DNA of 6,216 nt from Lysobacterales bacterium (GTDB taxonomy: Bacteria; Pseudomonadota; Gammaproteobacteria; Xanthomonadales; Marinicellaceae): NCBI GenBank assembly GCA_015494035.1, contig WGBZ01000069.1, positions 1 to 6,216 of the forward strand. Reading direction: 5' to 3'. The position numbers and the translations under genes were made by a program. The notes beneath the pieces are model-generated. The model saw only the letters and a list, made by a program, of their open reading frames with translations, did no database searches and was not told where the DNA came from. Below, in pieces: positions 1-5,453 of this stretch. Numbering within the stretch: position 1 is the first letter of the stretch; each line of letters starts with the position of its first letter.

Positions 1-76
1 AATGTTCGAGAACAAGGCGGAGTTCGCAGCGAATAGCCGGCTATTCGCTGCGAACTCCGCCTTGTTCTCGAACATT
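1..76. repeat. 76-bp perfect palindrome (38-bp arms, no loop) at the window edge
   Basis: Bases 1-38 are the exact reverse complement of bases 39-76, with CCGG at the centre and no spacer. It may extend left of the window, because base 77 would pair with the unseen base 0. It contains no open frame of note and lies about 70 bp upstream of a terminator. A palindrome this long and perfect could be a dispersed intergenic element or could form a cruciform or very stable RNA hairpin. An assembly or end-folding artefact is also possible. No second copy is visible in the window. Confidence 0.9.
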
Positions 77-85
77 TCCGGCATA

Positions 86-126
86 ACCTGCTTCGTCCAG
101 ATTTAATCAGAGCTTCCCTAGCGAGC
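86..126. repeat. Short dispersed repeat, copy 1 (core GATTTAATCAGAGCTTCC at 100-117)
   Basis: This stretch matches 3540-3580 without gaps at 30 of 41 positions, and 17 of 18 positions match in the core. The two copies flank the thiI-GNAT-radA operon in the same orientation. It may be a remnant of a small repetitive or insertion element. Its function is unknown. Confidence 0.5.
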
Positions 127-142
127 TTCTATCAGCCCAGGC

Positions 143-174
143 AAAAAACCCGTCCCTGTGGCGGGTTTTGTTTT
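143..174 (+). terminator. Rho-independent terminator of an upstream gene outside the window
   Basis: The stem pairs AAAACCCG (145-152) with CGGGTTTT (162-169) around a 9-nt loop, followed by a T-rich tail (TTTTGTTTT). Preceding A residues give a partly bidirectional signal. It would end transcription coming from the left. Some gammaproteobacteria carry glnA upstream of thiI, but nothing in this window identifies the upstream gene. Confidence 0.75.
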
Positions 175-327
175 GCATTGGTCGGTCAAAGTTTGTCCGC
201 TTATTGTTTTTCTTGAAGACCACCCGCGCGATTCGGTCACGGCGGCGCCATCAGCGGTCCTTTTGGTTTTAATCCGCCAGCGGCTGCCCTACAATAACGG
301 ACTGTTTCATTACCTGCAGAAGACCTC
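175..327 (+). promoter_or_regulatory. thiI upstream region with a candidate sigma-70 -10 box
   Basis: TACAAT at 290-295, followed by AACGG, is a good -10 candidate and would start RNA about 25 nt before the thiI ATG. No convincing -35 sits at the right distance; only a T-rich TTTTAA lies 17 nt upstream. The ribosome-binding site is weak (AGAAG at about 318-322). Together with the palindrome, short repeat and terminator, this completes the gene-free stretch 1-327. The small frame over 158-364 is not gene-like. Confidence 0.3.
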
Positions 328-1623
328 ATGCGTCACCGGATTATCATTCATTTTGGCGAGTTGACCCTGAAGGGCCAGAATCGCCGCGAGTTTGTCAAAA
401 AACTGCGTCAGAACGTGCGCCGTAAATTACAGGCCATGGGCTACGGGCCTGACAATGGCTGGGACGTGGTGGCCATTCACGACCGCATGTTTGTGGAGGT
501 TCCCGCCCAGCACAGCGACGACATCGAGCAGGTGCTGCAAGCCATTGCCGAGATTCCCGGCATTGCCTGGCTGACTCATGTGCACTGGTTTTCGGCCAAA
601 GAATACGACATCTTTTCGCCCCAGCCAGAGCTGGACTTTCTCGATCAGCTGATTGAGAAGCTCGGCCAGGAAAGCTACCGGGACGGGGCCAGTTTTGCCG
701 TGCGGGTCAAACGTGCCGACAAGCGTTTCGCCATCGGCTCCAAGGCACTGGAACAGCGCCTGGCAACCGTATTGCTAAAAAACACGCCGTGGAAGAAGGT
801 CAATCTTAAGCACGCCGACCAGTTTTTTTACGTGGAAATCTCCTCACGCGGTATGGCGGTTTTTACCAACCGCATTAAGGGAGCCGGTGGCCTGCCGGTG
901 TCTTCCACCGGTCGCGTACTGACCCTGCTGTCCGGCGGCTTTGATTCGCCCGTGGCGGCCTGGCTGATGGCCAAGCGCGGTTGCAATATTGACCTGATCC
1001 ACTTCACCGCCAATCACGTGCGCGCCAATGACCTGGAATCTTACAAGGTCAGCCGCATTGCCAGACGCTTGAGCGAAATCGCCGGCAAGGTGCGCCTGAT
1101 TATGGTGCCTTACACCCATTTTGACCTGGCCCTGATGGACAAGGGGCTGGACTACGACCTGATGCTGTTTCGCCGCTTCATGGCCAAGGTAGCCAGCCGG
1201 GTGGCCGACGAACTGCACGCGCAGGCGCTGGTGACTGGCGATAACCTGGGGCAGGTGGCCTCACAAACGCTGGAAAACATCGTTTCCATGACCAAGTCCA
1301 TCGAATACCCCATCCTGCGGCCATTATTGACCTACGACAAGGACGAGATTATTGCCCTATCGCAAAAACTGGACTTGTTCGAGGTGTGCAAGGAACCCTA
1401 CAAGGACTGCTGCGCGTTGATCAGCAACAACCCCAAAACCCGCACCTATCACGACCGCCTGCAAGCGGTGGAAGAACGGTTTTTCCCCGACTACGACGAG
1501 CTGATTCAGCAAACCCTGGACGAACGGCAGCAGATCACCTACCTTTTTGGCCAGCGTCAGGCCGAAAAGCCACGCGCCCAGGCCGTTGAAACAACCGCTT
1601 CAAGTGAGCCTGGCGACGCATGA
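328..1623 (+). CDS. thiI: ThiI, tRNA 4-thiouridine synthase / thiazole sulfurtransferase (short form, no rhodanese domain)
   Basis: This 431-aa cytoplasmic enzyme adenylates U8 of tRNA and transfers sulfur to make 4-thiouridine; in many bacteria it also supplies sulfur for the thiamine thiazole ring. The N-terminus (RIIIHFGELTLKGQNR, residues 4-19) is the family's opening ferredoxin-like segment. A THUMP region covers about 60-170. The PP-loop ATP-binding motif SGGFDSPVA is at 202-210. The active-site segment PYKDCCALIS is at 357-366; Cys362 aligns with the E. coli Cys344 position, and Cys361 and Cys354 are additional cysteines. The E. coli protein is about 50 residues longer and ends in a rhodanese domain with a persulfide cysteine. 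That domain is absent here, as in Bacillus ThiI, so the sulfur relay must come from a separate cysteine desulfurase or rhodanese. It is first in the operon, and its TGA overlaps the next ATG. Confidence 0.93.
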   Translation: MRHRIIIHFGELTLKGQNRREFVKKLRQNVRRKLQAMGYGPDNGWDVVAIHDRMFVEVPAQHSDDIEQVLQAIAEIPGIAWLTHVHWFSAKEYDIFSPQPELDFLDQLIEKLGQESYRDGASFAVRVKRADKRFAIGSKALEQRLATVLLKNTPWKKVNLKHADQFFYVEISSRGMAVFTNRIKGAGGLPVSSTGRVLTLLSGGFDSPVAAWLMAKRGCNIDLIHFTANHVRANDLESYKVSRIARRLSEIAGKVRLIMVPYTHFDLALMDKGLDYDLMLFRRFMAKVASRVADELHAQALVTGDNLGQVASQTLENIVSMTKSIEYPILRPLLTYDKDEIIALSQKLDLFEVCKEPYKDCCALISNNPKTRTYHDRLQAVEERFFPDYDELIQQTLDERQQITYLFGQRQAEKPRAQAVETTASSEPGDA

Positions 1624-2105
1624 GCATCATCATCCGCCCCATTCAGCCACAGGACAACCCGGCCATGTTCAGGGTCATCGAAACGGTGTTGCTGGAATTT
1701 GGCAAAACCGGCGAAGGCTATGCCATTGCCGACCCGGAAACCCGCCGCATGTTTGAAGCCTACGACCAACCCGGTCGCGCCTACTGGGTGGTGGAAAAGG
1801 ACGGCCAGGTGCTCGGTGGCGCGGGGTTCGCGCCGGTGGACAACTGCGATGACCCAGGCATTGCCGAACTGCGGAAAATGTACTTCATGCCCGAGTTGCG
1901 GGGCCAGGGCCTGGCCGATGAGCTGATCACCCTGTGCCTGGAGAAAGCGCGCGAAGCCGGCTATCACAGCCTGTACCTGGAAACCATTCCGGAAATGCAG
2001 GCGGCGCAAAAGTTGTACCGGAAACACGGTTTTACCTATATCGACCAGCGCATTGGGGATTCCGGCCACCACAAATGTCACGTCTTCATGCAACGGGCGC
2101 TCTGA
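1620..2105 (+). CDS. GNAT-family N-acetyltransferase
   Basis: This 161-aa single-domain protein has a clear GNAT fold. Beta strands run through residues 54-90 (AYWVVEKDGQVLGGAGFAPV and ELRKMYFMPE). The acetyl-CoA pyrophosphate-binding loop RGQGLA is at 94-99, and motif B (YLETIPEMQAAQKLYRKHGF) is at 119-138. Family members move the acetyl group of acetyl-CoA to an amine on a small molecule, peptide or protein; the substrate cannot be read from the sequence. The start codon overlaps the thiI stop (ATGA, 4 bp) and the stop lies 2 bp before the radA ATG, so it is probably made by translational coupling from one mRNA. No strong Shine-Dalgarno is seen, which fits coupling. A link to tRNA sulfur modification or recombination would be guesswork. 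Confidence 0.88.
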   Translation: MSIIIRPIQPQDNPAMFRVIETVLLEFGKTGEGYAIADPETRRMFEAYDQPGRAYWVVEKDGQVLGGAGFAPVDNCDDPGIAELRKMYFMPELRGQGLADELITLCLEKAREAGYHSLYLETIPEMQAAQKLYRKHGFTYIDQRIGDSGHHKCHVFMQRAL

Positions 2106-2107
2106 GC

Positions 2108-3481
2108 ATGGCCAAGGACAAAAAAGCCTACCGCTGCACCCTGTGTGATGCCACCTTCACCAAATGGGCCGGGCAGTGTGGTGCCTGCGGGCAGTGGAAC
2201 TGCCTGGAAGAAATTGCCGTGTCGCGCCCCGCCGCGGGCAAATCCTCAGCCCGCTTCAGCGGCTACGCCGGTGAGGTGTCCGATCGCAACATCAGCAAGC
2301 TGGGTTCGGTCAAGAGCGAGAATTACCGCCGCGAAAGCACCGGCATGAAGGAACTGGACCGCGTGCTGGGTGGCGGCCTGGTGGAAGGCTCGGTGGTGCT
2401 CATTGGCGGCGATCCGGGCATCGGCAAGTCCACCTTGCTGTTGCAGGTCATGGCCAGCCTTGAAGGTGACCTCAAACCGCTTTACGTCACTGGTGAGGAA
2501 TCCCTGGCGCAAATTGCCTTGCGCGCCGAACGCCTGGGGCTGGACGCTTCCGGGCTCGACTGCCTGAGCGAAACCGGCGTGGAAAACATCATGGGCGCGG
2601 CCCTGGCGGCCAAACCCGATCTGATTGTGGTGGACTCCATACAAACCCTGTACACCGAAAACCTGACCTCCATTCCCGGCTCCGTGTCACAGGTGCGCGA
2701 ATGCGCCGCGCAACTGGTGCGTTTTGCCAAACAACATGGCGTTTCCGTGGTGCTGGTGGGCCATGTCACCAAGGAAGGCGGCATCGCCGGCCCGCGCGTG
2801 CTGGAACACATGGTGGACACGGTGCTGTATTTTGAAAGCGACGGCAACAGCCGTTACCGGGTGCTGCGCGCGCTCAAAAACCGCTTTGGCGCCATTAACG
2901 AAATCGGCGTGTTTGCCATGACCGAAAAGGGCGTCAAGGAAGTGGGTAACCCGTCCGCCATTTTTCTTACCGAACATCGCCCGGACAAACCCGGCAGCGT
3001 GGTGATGGTTACGCGCGAAGGCACGCGCCCCTTGCTGGTGGAAGTACAGGCACTGGCTGACCAAAGCCCGCTGGGCAACCCGCGCCGCCTGACCGTGGGC
3101 CTGGATCACAATCGCCTGGCCATGTTGCTGGCGGTGTTGCACCGCATGTGCCAGGTGCCCATCCACGACCACGATATTTTTCTCAATGTGGTGGGTGGCA
3201 TTAAAATCACCGAAACCGCGGCGGATCTGGCCGTTATTCTGGCCATTCTGTCCAGCTTCCGCAACCGACCCCTGCCGCGCGACACCATTGTGTTTGGCGA
3301 AGTGGGTCTGACCGGCGAAATCCGCCCGGTACCCAACGGCGAAGACCGCCTCAAGGAAGCCGCCCAGCACGGCTTCAAACAGGCCATCGTGCCCAAAGCC
3401 AACCTGGGCCCGTGGGCCAAATCCCTGAACATGAAAACCATCGGCGTGGACCAGATCAGCCAGGTACTGGAGCTGGTTTAA
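2108..3481 (+). CDS. radA: RadA (Sms), DNA branch-migration ATPase
   Basis: At 457 aa it has the usual RadA length. RadA is a RecA-like hexameric helicase that drives branch migration of recombination intermediates in DNA repair. In order it shows a zinc finger (Cys10, Cys13, Cys24, Cys27) and the Walker A motif GDPGIGKST at 101-109. Walker B (LIVVDS) is at 182-187, the RadA-specific KNRFG motif at 257-261, and a Lon-protease-like C-terminal domain from about 290 to the end. The ATG at 2108 is chosen because it begins the conserved MAKDKKAYRC terminus; the frame is open further upstream, but only antisense to nothing and inside the GNAT gene. It is 2 bp after the GNAT stop, so it is likely co-translated. 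The last 241 bp recur downstream at 4344-4584 as a separate truncated copy. Confidence 0.96.
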   Translation: MAKDKKAYRCTLCDATFTKWAGQCGACGQWNCLEEIAVSRPAAGKSSARFSGYAGEVSDRNISKLGSVKSENYRRESTGMKELDRVLGGGLVEGSVVLIGGDPGIGKSTLLLQVMASLEGDLKPLYVTGEESLAQIALRAERLGLDASGLDCLSETGVENIMGAALAAKPDLIVVDSIQTLYTENLTSIPGSVSQVRECAAQLVRFAKQHGVSVVLVGHVTKEGGIAGPRVLEHMVDTVLYFESDGNSRYRVLRALKNRFGAINEIGVFAMTEKGVKEVGNPSAIFLTEHRPDKPGSVVMVTREGTRPLLVEVQALADQSPLGNPRRLTVGLDHNRLAMLLAVLHRMCQVPIHDHDIFLNVVGGIKITETAADLAVILAILSSFRNRPLPRDTIVFGEVGLTGEIRPVPNGEDRLKEAAQHGFKQAIVPKANLGPWAKSLNMKTIGVDQISQVLELV

Positions 3482-3505
3482 GCTCTGTTGGAGCCTGTTA
3501 CATAA
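3241..3505 (+). repeat. Direct repeat, copy 1: 3' end of radA plus about 24 bp past the stop
   Basis: Bases 3241-3481 match 4344-4584 without gaps at 235 of 241 positions. Weaker similarity continues just beyond the stop: CTGTTGGAGCCTGTTACATAA here against CTGTTGGAACCTATTACCTAA in the other copy, after a 1-base length difference. The spacing between copies is 1103 bp, and the TA pair lies between them. Confidence 0.95.
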
Positions 3506-3539
3506 GGCATCTCTGATCGAATCGTGAACTCGCTAACAT

Positions 3540-3580
3540 ACCTGAAATATCCTGATTCAATCAGAGCTTCCTTGGCGTTC
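3540..3580. repeat. Short dispersed repeat, copy 2 (core GATTCAATCAGAGCTTCC at 3554-3571)
   Basis: This is the partner of the repeat at 86-126, in the same orientation and between the radA stop and the toxin gene. It may carry part of the toxin promoter, since it ends just before the candidate -35. Its origin is unknown. Confidence 0.5.
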
Positions 3581-3612
3581 TTGCCCAATCTTGTATATGC
3601 TGATAATATACA
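3572..3612 (+). promoter_or_regulatory. Toxin-antitoxin promoter with overlapping palindromic operator
   Basis: TGTATAT (3592-3598) and ATATACA (3606-3612) form an inverted repeat with 7-bp arms and a 7-bp spacer, immediately before the toxin ATG. Two promoter readings are possible: TTGCCC (3581) with TAATAT (3604-3609), 17-bp spacing; or TTGGCG (3572) with TATGCT (3596-3601), 18-bp spacing. Either places the -10 inside the inverted repeat. BrnA antitoxins bind their own promoter and repress it, so this is the natural operator. The leader would be only 0-10 nt, and no Shine-Dalgarno precedes the ATG. Confidence 0.55.
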
Positions 3613-3616
3613 CTGC

Positions 3617-3934
3617 ATGATCGACTGGGCACGAGTTACCGGCTTTGAATGGGATGCAGGGAATGCCCGCAAAAATGCTGACAAACACGACGTGAGCCAA
3701 GCCGAAGCCGAGCGCGTATTTTTTAATGAACCTTTACTGGTGCTGCCCGATCTGAAGCATAGCAGTCAAAACGAGGTCCGTTACCATGCGCTTGGCACAA
3801 CCGACGAAAATCGATTGCTTCACATTACCTTTACTCTGCGTGCGTTTGGAACCTTGATTCGTGTCATCTCAGCCCGTGATATGCATCGTAAAGAGAGACT
3901 CTATTATGAGCAAGCCAAAAAAAGCACCACCTAA
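3617..3934 (+). CDS. brnT: BrnT-family toxin (DUF497), type II toxin-antitoxin
   Basis: The 105-aa protein fits the BrnT family, small RelE-fold ribonucleases that stop translation by cleaving RNA. Visible family signatures are FEWD at 10-13, the KHDVSQAEAERVF stretch at 23-35 and the C-terminal core IRVISARDMHRKERLYYE at 81-98. The ATG at 3617 is chosen because the family begins just before FEWD; the same frame stays open upstream to a GTG at 3524, but that part is repeat and promoter sequence. The antitoxin gene starts inside its 3' end (29-bp overlap), the usual toxin-first order for BrnTA. Codon use is more AT-rich than in radA, which suggests acquisition. Whether the toxin is active cannot be judged; the sequence shows no break. 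Confidence 0.9.
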   Translation: MIDWARVTGFEWDAGNARKNADKHDVSQAEAERVFFNEPLLVLPDLKHSSQNEVRYHALGTTDENRLLHITFTLRAFGTLIRVISARDMHRKERLYYEQAKKSTT

Positions 3935-4178
3935 ATTCAAAACCGAAGCTGAAGAACGCGCCTTCTGGGAAAGCCAAGATTCCAGTGATTACGTGGACTG
4001 GAAACAAGCTCTGCCGGTTTTGCTTCCAAATTTGAAGCCATCAACCAAAACCATATCCCTTCGGCTCCCGGAAGCATTATTGGAACGCATCAAGATCGAG
4101 GCTAATAAGAGAGATATGCCTTATCAATCTCTGATTAAAGTATGGCTTTCTGAAGATATTGACAGGTACCGAACTTAA
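3906..4178 (+). CDS. brnA: BrnA/CopG-family antitoxin (ribbon-helix-helix)
   Basis: This 90-aa protein neutralises the adjacent BrnT toxin and represses the shared promoter. The N-terminal part (FKTEAEERAFWESQDSSDYV, residues 11-30) is the toxin-binding segment typical of the family. The C-terminal part carries a ribbon-helix-helix DNA-binding domain: the beta strand TKTISLRLP at 47-55, then helices over about 56-85 with ANKRDMPYQSLIKVWL. The ATG at 3906 is preferred over an earlier in-frame start at 3861 because it follows a purine-rich AAAGAGAG ribosome site and begins the conserved part. It overlaps the toxin gene by 29 bp and ends 165 bp before the radA fragment. Confidence 0.88.
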   Translation: MSKPKKAPPKFKTEAEERAFWESQDSSDYVDWKQALPVLLPNLKPSTKTISLRLPEALLERIKIEANKRDMPYQSLIKVWLSEDIDRYRT

Positions 4179-4268
4179 GTGAGCATTGAGCATTAGGGAC
4201 CGTTTAAACGCTAATGGTTTAGCTGTTGAGCGGATTCCGATCCAATGGGTTGATAGACACTTAAGTGA
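4173..4268. repeat. 10-bp direct repeat ACTTAAGTGA flanking a short segment with an imperfect palindrome
   Basis: ACTTAAGTGA occurs at 4173-4182, across the antitoxin stop, and again at 4259-4268; ACTTAAGT is itself a palindrome. Between them, CATTAG (4191-4196) pairs with CTAATG (4211-4216) around GGAC and the self-complementary CGTTTAAACG. GAGCATT is also repeated in tandem at 4181-4194. The arrangement resembles a small insertion scar or a recombinase or regulator site. It is not a strong terminator, since no T-run follows. Confidence 0.45.
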
Positions 4269-4333
4269 CCTGAAGCGGCCTGGTCAGCCAAATAAAAATC
4301 GTTGAAAACCGGATATTTGGTGTTGGCAGGATC
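4211..4333 (-). pseudogene. Possible 3' remnant of an unrecognised gene
   Basis: Read on the minus strand, an open frame of 40 codons ends in TAG at 4211-4213 and gives a protein-like sequence (DPANTKYPVFNDFYLADQA, then SGHLSVYQPIGSESAQQLNH). It has no start codon of its own and runs backwards into the radA fragment at 4344, where homology to radA begins abruptly. It could be the tail of a gene cut off when the segment was assembled. I do not recognise the family, and chance openness over 120 bp cannot be excluded. Confidence 0.2.
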
Positions 4334-4343
4334 ACAAGCGCCA

Positions 4344-4584
4344 GGCCATTCTGTCCAGTTTCCGCAACCGCCCCCTGCCGCGAGACACCATTGTGTTTGG
4401 CGAAGTGGGTCTGACCGGCGAAATCCGCCCGGTACTCAACGGCGAAGACCGCCTCAAGGAAGCCGCCCAGCACGGTTTCAAACAGGCCATCGTGCCCAAA
4501 GCCAACCTGGGCCCGTGGGCCAAATCCCTGAACATGAAAACCATCGGCGTGGACCAGATCAGCCAGGTGCTGGAGCTGGTTTAA
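4344..4584 (+). pseudogene. radA: 5'-truncated second copy of radA (last 80 codons)
   Basis: These 241 bp repeat radA 3241-3481 with no gaps and keep the reading frame through the TAA stop. They cover the end of the Lon-like domain, from AILSSFRNRPLP to the C-terminal SQVLELV. The six differences from radA are at 4359, 4371, 4383, 4436, 4476 and 4569. Five fall on third codon positions and are silent; only 4436 changes the protein (Pro409 to Leu in RadA numbering). The fragment lacks the zinc finger, ATPase and KNRFG parts and has no plausible start signal, so it should not be a working gene. The silent pattern implies it came from a related functional radA, not from decay after local duplication. 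Confidence 0.93.
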
Positions 4585-4676
4585 GGCACTGTTGGAACCT
4601 ATTACCTAACAAGCTGCGATGTTCCTGCATGTTGCGCCTGAGTTATGTTATGTTTCGTGTTTAATTTGGTTCCTTC
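4585..4676. other. Short gap between the radA fragment and the nuclease gene
   Basis: The first 25 bp still resemble the sequence after the intact radA stop, so this is homologous intergenic DNA. The remainder is AT-rich and contains neither a convincing terminator for the converging minus-strand operon nor an open frame of note. Confidence 0.5.
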
Positions 4677-5453
4677 TCAAAAGGGTGTGTCCAGTTCAAC
4701 GCCACGGACGTCTAAAAATCTCAGCATTTGGTCAAACACTTCCTCCTTCGTTTTACCTCCAGAGGTTCGGTAAATGAGATGTTCAACCGAAAATCGGTAG
4801 TGTAATGCCCTTCTAGGATTAAAAAAACCAGCGTATTCCCATTGAGGTTTGTCCTCCGCCCATCGAAGCGCCAAGTAGATAAGTAGCTGCTTGATATCTC
4901 TCCCCCCCCCCCCCAAGTTTCGGCTGATTGACTTAACTTCGTACAAGGTATTGCTAACACAAAGATCAGCAGTACAACGGCCAAGAAATCCAGATCCTCG
5001 TATCTTTGGACGAAATTCGATATCGGTACGATGTAGCTGAAGATAGTCAAAAAAGTACTGACATTGGCTGGCAAGCCGAAACGCCTCCCCTACCTCAACT
5101 GCATTAAGGAGCATGACGCCCTCAGCGGAGTCATAATGCTTCAAGAATAGGATCGCCTTGGCATAGATTTCCGAAATGACCGAGCTATCTGCGGAGATAG
5201 CTGCCAAAGGCTGCCCAGTTGTGTGGGCAACCTCCGCAGCGCAAAACGCGAACTCAGCAACTAAATCATGCAGCTTGACCTCTCGTGCGATTGGAATACG
5301 AACAAATTTGCTCGAAGGTAAATCTGCAAGCTTTTCACAATGCGCTTCGTTGAATACCCTGACAAATGAGGCTGTGAGCAATGGGAGGGTGTCAGCCCAA
5401 AAGCCATTGAATGCCGATGCAACTGCCTTTTCAGAAATCACAGAGGTAGCCAT
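4677..5453 (-). CDS. Putative PD-(D/E)xK-fold nuclease with an in-frame poly-G tract
   Basis: This 258-aa protein belongs to no named family that I recognise, but it shows a recognisable nuclease core. Asp163 sits in GRCTADLCV, Glu172-x-Lys174 in LYEVKS, and Gln189 in the following helix KQLLIYLALRW. The order D, ExK, then a Q-containing helix is the hallmark of PD-(D/E)xK endonucleases. The N-terminal 150 residues look helical; no signal peptide or membrane segment is seen. Four glycines (181-184) are encoded by a 13-G run between the ExK motif and the Q helix. The start overlaps the end of the upstream minus-strand gene by 16 bp, and a GAGAG ribosome site precedes it, so the two are co-expressed. 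The AT-richer composition than radA suggests acquired DNA. A defence role (cleaving phage or other DNA) is inference from fold and context. Confidence 0.6.
   Translation of the reverse strand: MATSVISEKAVASAFNGFWADTLPLLTASFVRVFNEAHCEKLADLPSSKFVRIPIAREVKLHDLVAEFAFCAAEVAHTTGQPLAAISADSSVISEIYAKAILFLKHYDSAEGVMLLNAVEVGEAFRLASQCQYFFDYLQLHRTDIEFRPKIRGSGFLGRCTADLCVSNTLYEVKSISRNLGGGGRDIKQLLIYLALRWAEDKPQWEYAGFFNPRRALHYRFSVEHLIYRTSGGKTKEEVFDQMLRFLDVRGVELDTPF
4902..4914. repeat. Homopolymer run of 13 C (13 G in the nuclease mRNA)
   Basis: Thirteen consecutive C bases on the + strand read as TTG GGG GGG GGG GGG on the minus strand, encoding Leu followed by four Gly. Runs of this length slip readily in replication and are also error-prone in sequencing. 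Gain or loss of 1 or 2 bases would shift the frame right after the catalytic ExK motif. Confidence 0.95.

Noticed and set aside
158..364. A 68-aa frame upstream of thiI
   Set aside because: It runs through the terminator and promoter into thiI in another frame and has no recognisable protein character.
828..1218. Antisense frames inside thiI, and similar ones in radA
   Set aside because: These are typical shadows of GC-rich coding DNA, lying opposite well-supported genes.
1934..2107. Longer N-terminus for RadA from an upstream in-frame start
   Set aside because: The extra 58 residues lie out of frame inside the GNAT gene and have no RadA character; the conserved protein begins at the ATG at 2108.
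3524..3616. Longer BrnT starting at a GTG at 3524
   Set aside because: This stretch carries the short repeat, promoter and operator; the family N-terminus fits the ATG at 3617.
4393..4584. A separate small gene made of the RadA C-terminus
   Set aside because: It is the in-frame part of the truncated radA copy, with no ribosome site or full domain.
4603..4650. Integron attC-like site (CCTAACAAG ... GTTATG)
   Set aside because: The core-like ends are only about 40 bp apart, the right core does not match GTTRRRY, and the interior lacks the paired boxes of an attC.
4302..4664. A 120-aa plus-strand frame across the radA fragment
   Set aside because: It is an off-frame reading through the radA copy, Pro- and Arg-rich, explained by GC-rich codons in another frame.
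4721..5074. A second minus-strand frame crossing the G tract
   Set aside because: It is an alternative frame inside the nuclease gene without gene-like composition. It does show what would be reached after slippage.
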